Source: Gp13-AA77 sp036521995
Lineage (GTDB): Bacteria; Acidobacteriota; Terriglobia; UBA7540
DNA length: 23,609 nucleotides
NCBI GenBank assembly: GCA_036521995.1
Contig: DATDGR010000053.1
Location: forward strand, 1-23,609
Reading direction: 5' to 3'
Below are positions 23,492 to 23,609 of this stretch, one piece after another. Under the pieces are notes generated by a model that was not told the DNA's origin, did no database searches, and saw only the letters and a program-made list of their open reading frames with translations. The translations under genes and the position numbers were made by a program. Position 1 is the first letter of the stretch. Every line of letters begins with the position of its first letter.

Positions 23492-23609
23492 CTATTCATG
23501 CCGCAGTGCTACCATCGGATCCACTCTGGTGGCGCGCCGGGCCGGGATGTAGCTCGCAACACACGCGACGCAGGTCAGCGCCAGTGAGATCCCGGCGAAG
23601 GTCATAAAG
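23492..23609 (-). CDS. C-terminal end of a second FtsX/MacB-type ABC permease (partial)
   Basis: The minus strand reads a 38-residue C-terminus ending at TAG 23494-23492; the start lies beyond the window. A hydrophobic helix (FAGISLALTCVACVASY) is followed by IPARRATRVDPMVALRHE, the standard end of MacB/ADOP permeases (PARRAxxxDPxxALR). It converges on the permease at 20427 and differs from it in sequence, so it is a family member but not a recent copy. Confidence 0.85.
   Translation of the reverse strand, partial: FMTFAGISLALTCVACVASYIPARRATRVDPMVALRHE

Overview
The window is GC-rich chromosomal DNA, most likely from an Acidobacteriota (Bryobacterales/Solibacter-like) genome. The inference rests on content: a long FtsX/MacB-type permease without an ATPase partner, a second such permease running off the right edge, a tricorn-protease homologue, a secreted PQQ-type beta-propeller protein, a fused esterase/SMP-30 protein, and heptanucleotide repeats at gene 3' ends. 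No rRNA, tRNA, CRISPR array, phage gene or recognisable transposase was found.

Left part (1-9427): the end of an unrecognised protein (+), a secreted esterase/gluconolactonase fusion (+), then a minus-strand pair of a tandem-thioredoxin secreted protein and an IlvD/Edd sugar-acid dehydratase. Lactonase plus aldonate dehydratase facing each other suggests oxidative sugar-acid catabolism. Next come two convergent alkaline-phosphatase-superfamily enzymes whose stop codons overlap by 4 nt: a sulfatase-fold protein with TPR repeats (+) and a type I phosphodiesterase-like protein (-).

Middle (9428-11068): about 1.1 kb of gene-poor, repeat-bearing DNA (AACGAACC repeats on the minus strand, and three GTCAA boxes 11 bp apart), followed by a minus-strand toxin-antitoxin-like pair overlapping by ATGA.

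Minus-strand cluster (11069-16647): tricorn-like protease, a MerR-type HTH + TOBE protein, then an mhqO-like ring-cleaving dioxygenase and an mhqD-like hydrolase. The last two both look broken: mhqO by an in-frame TAG, mhqD by a frameshift that fits a short deletion. A quinone-detoxification pair therefore appears to be decaying.

Right part (16862-23609): a PQQ-propeller protein and a C45/phospholipase-B-like Ntn hydrolase (+), then a large ABC permease (+). The permease lies between two perfect 117-bp direct repeats. Each repeat consists of the last 52 nt of the C45 gene plus 65 nt of downstream DNA. The right copy is preceded by a diverged piece of a second C45 gene. Between the permease and the convergent partial permease is an AT-rich spacer with two consecutive hairpin elements of about 80 nt. 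They share loop length, bulge position and stem layout, and their stem differences compensate. These hairpins and the repeat-flanked permease are the least explained structures in the window.
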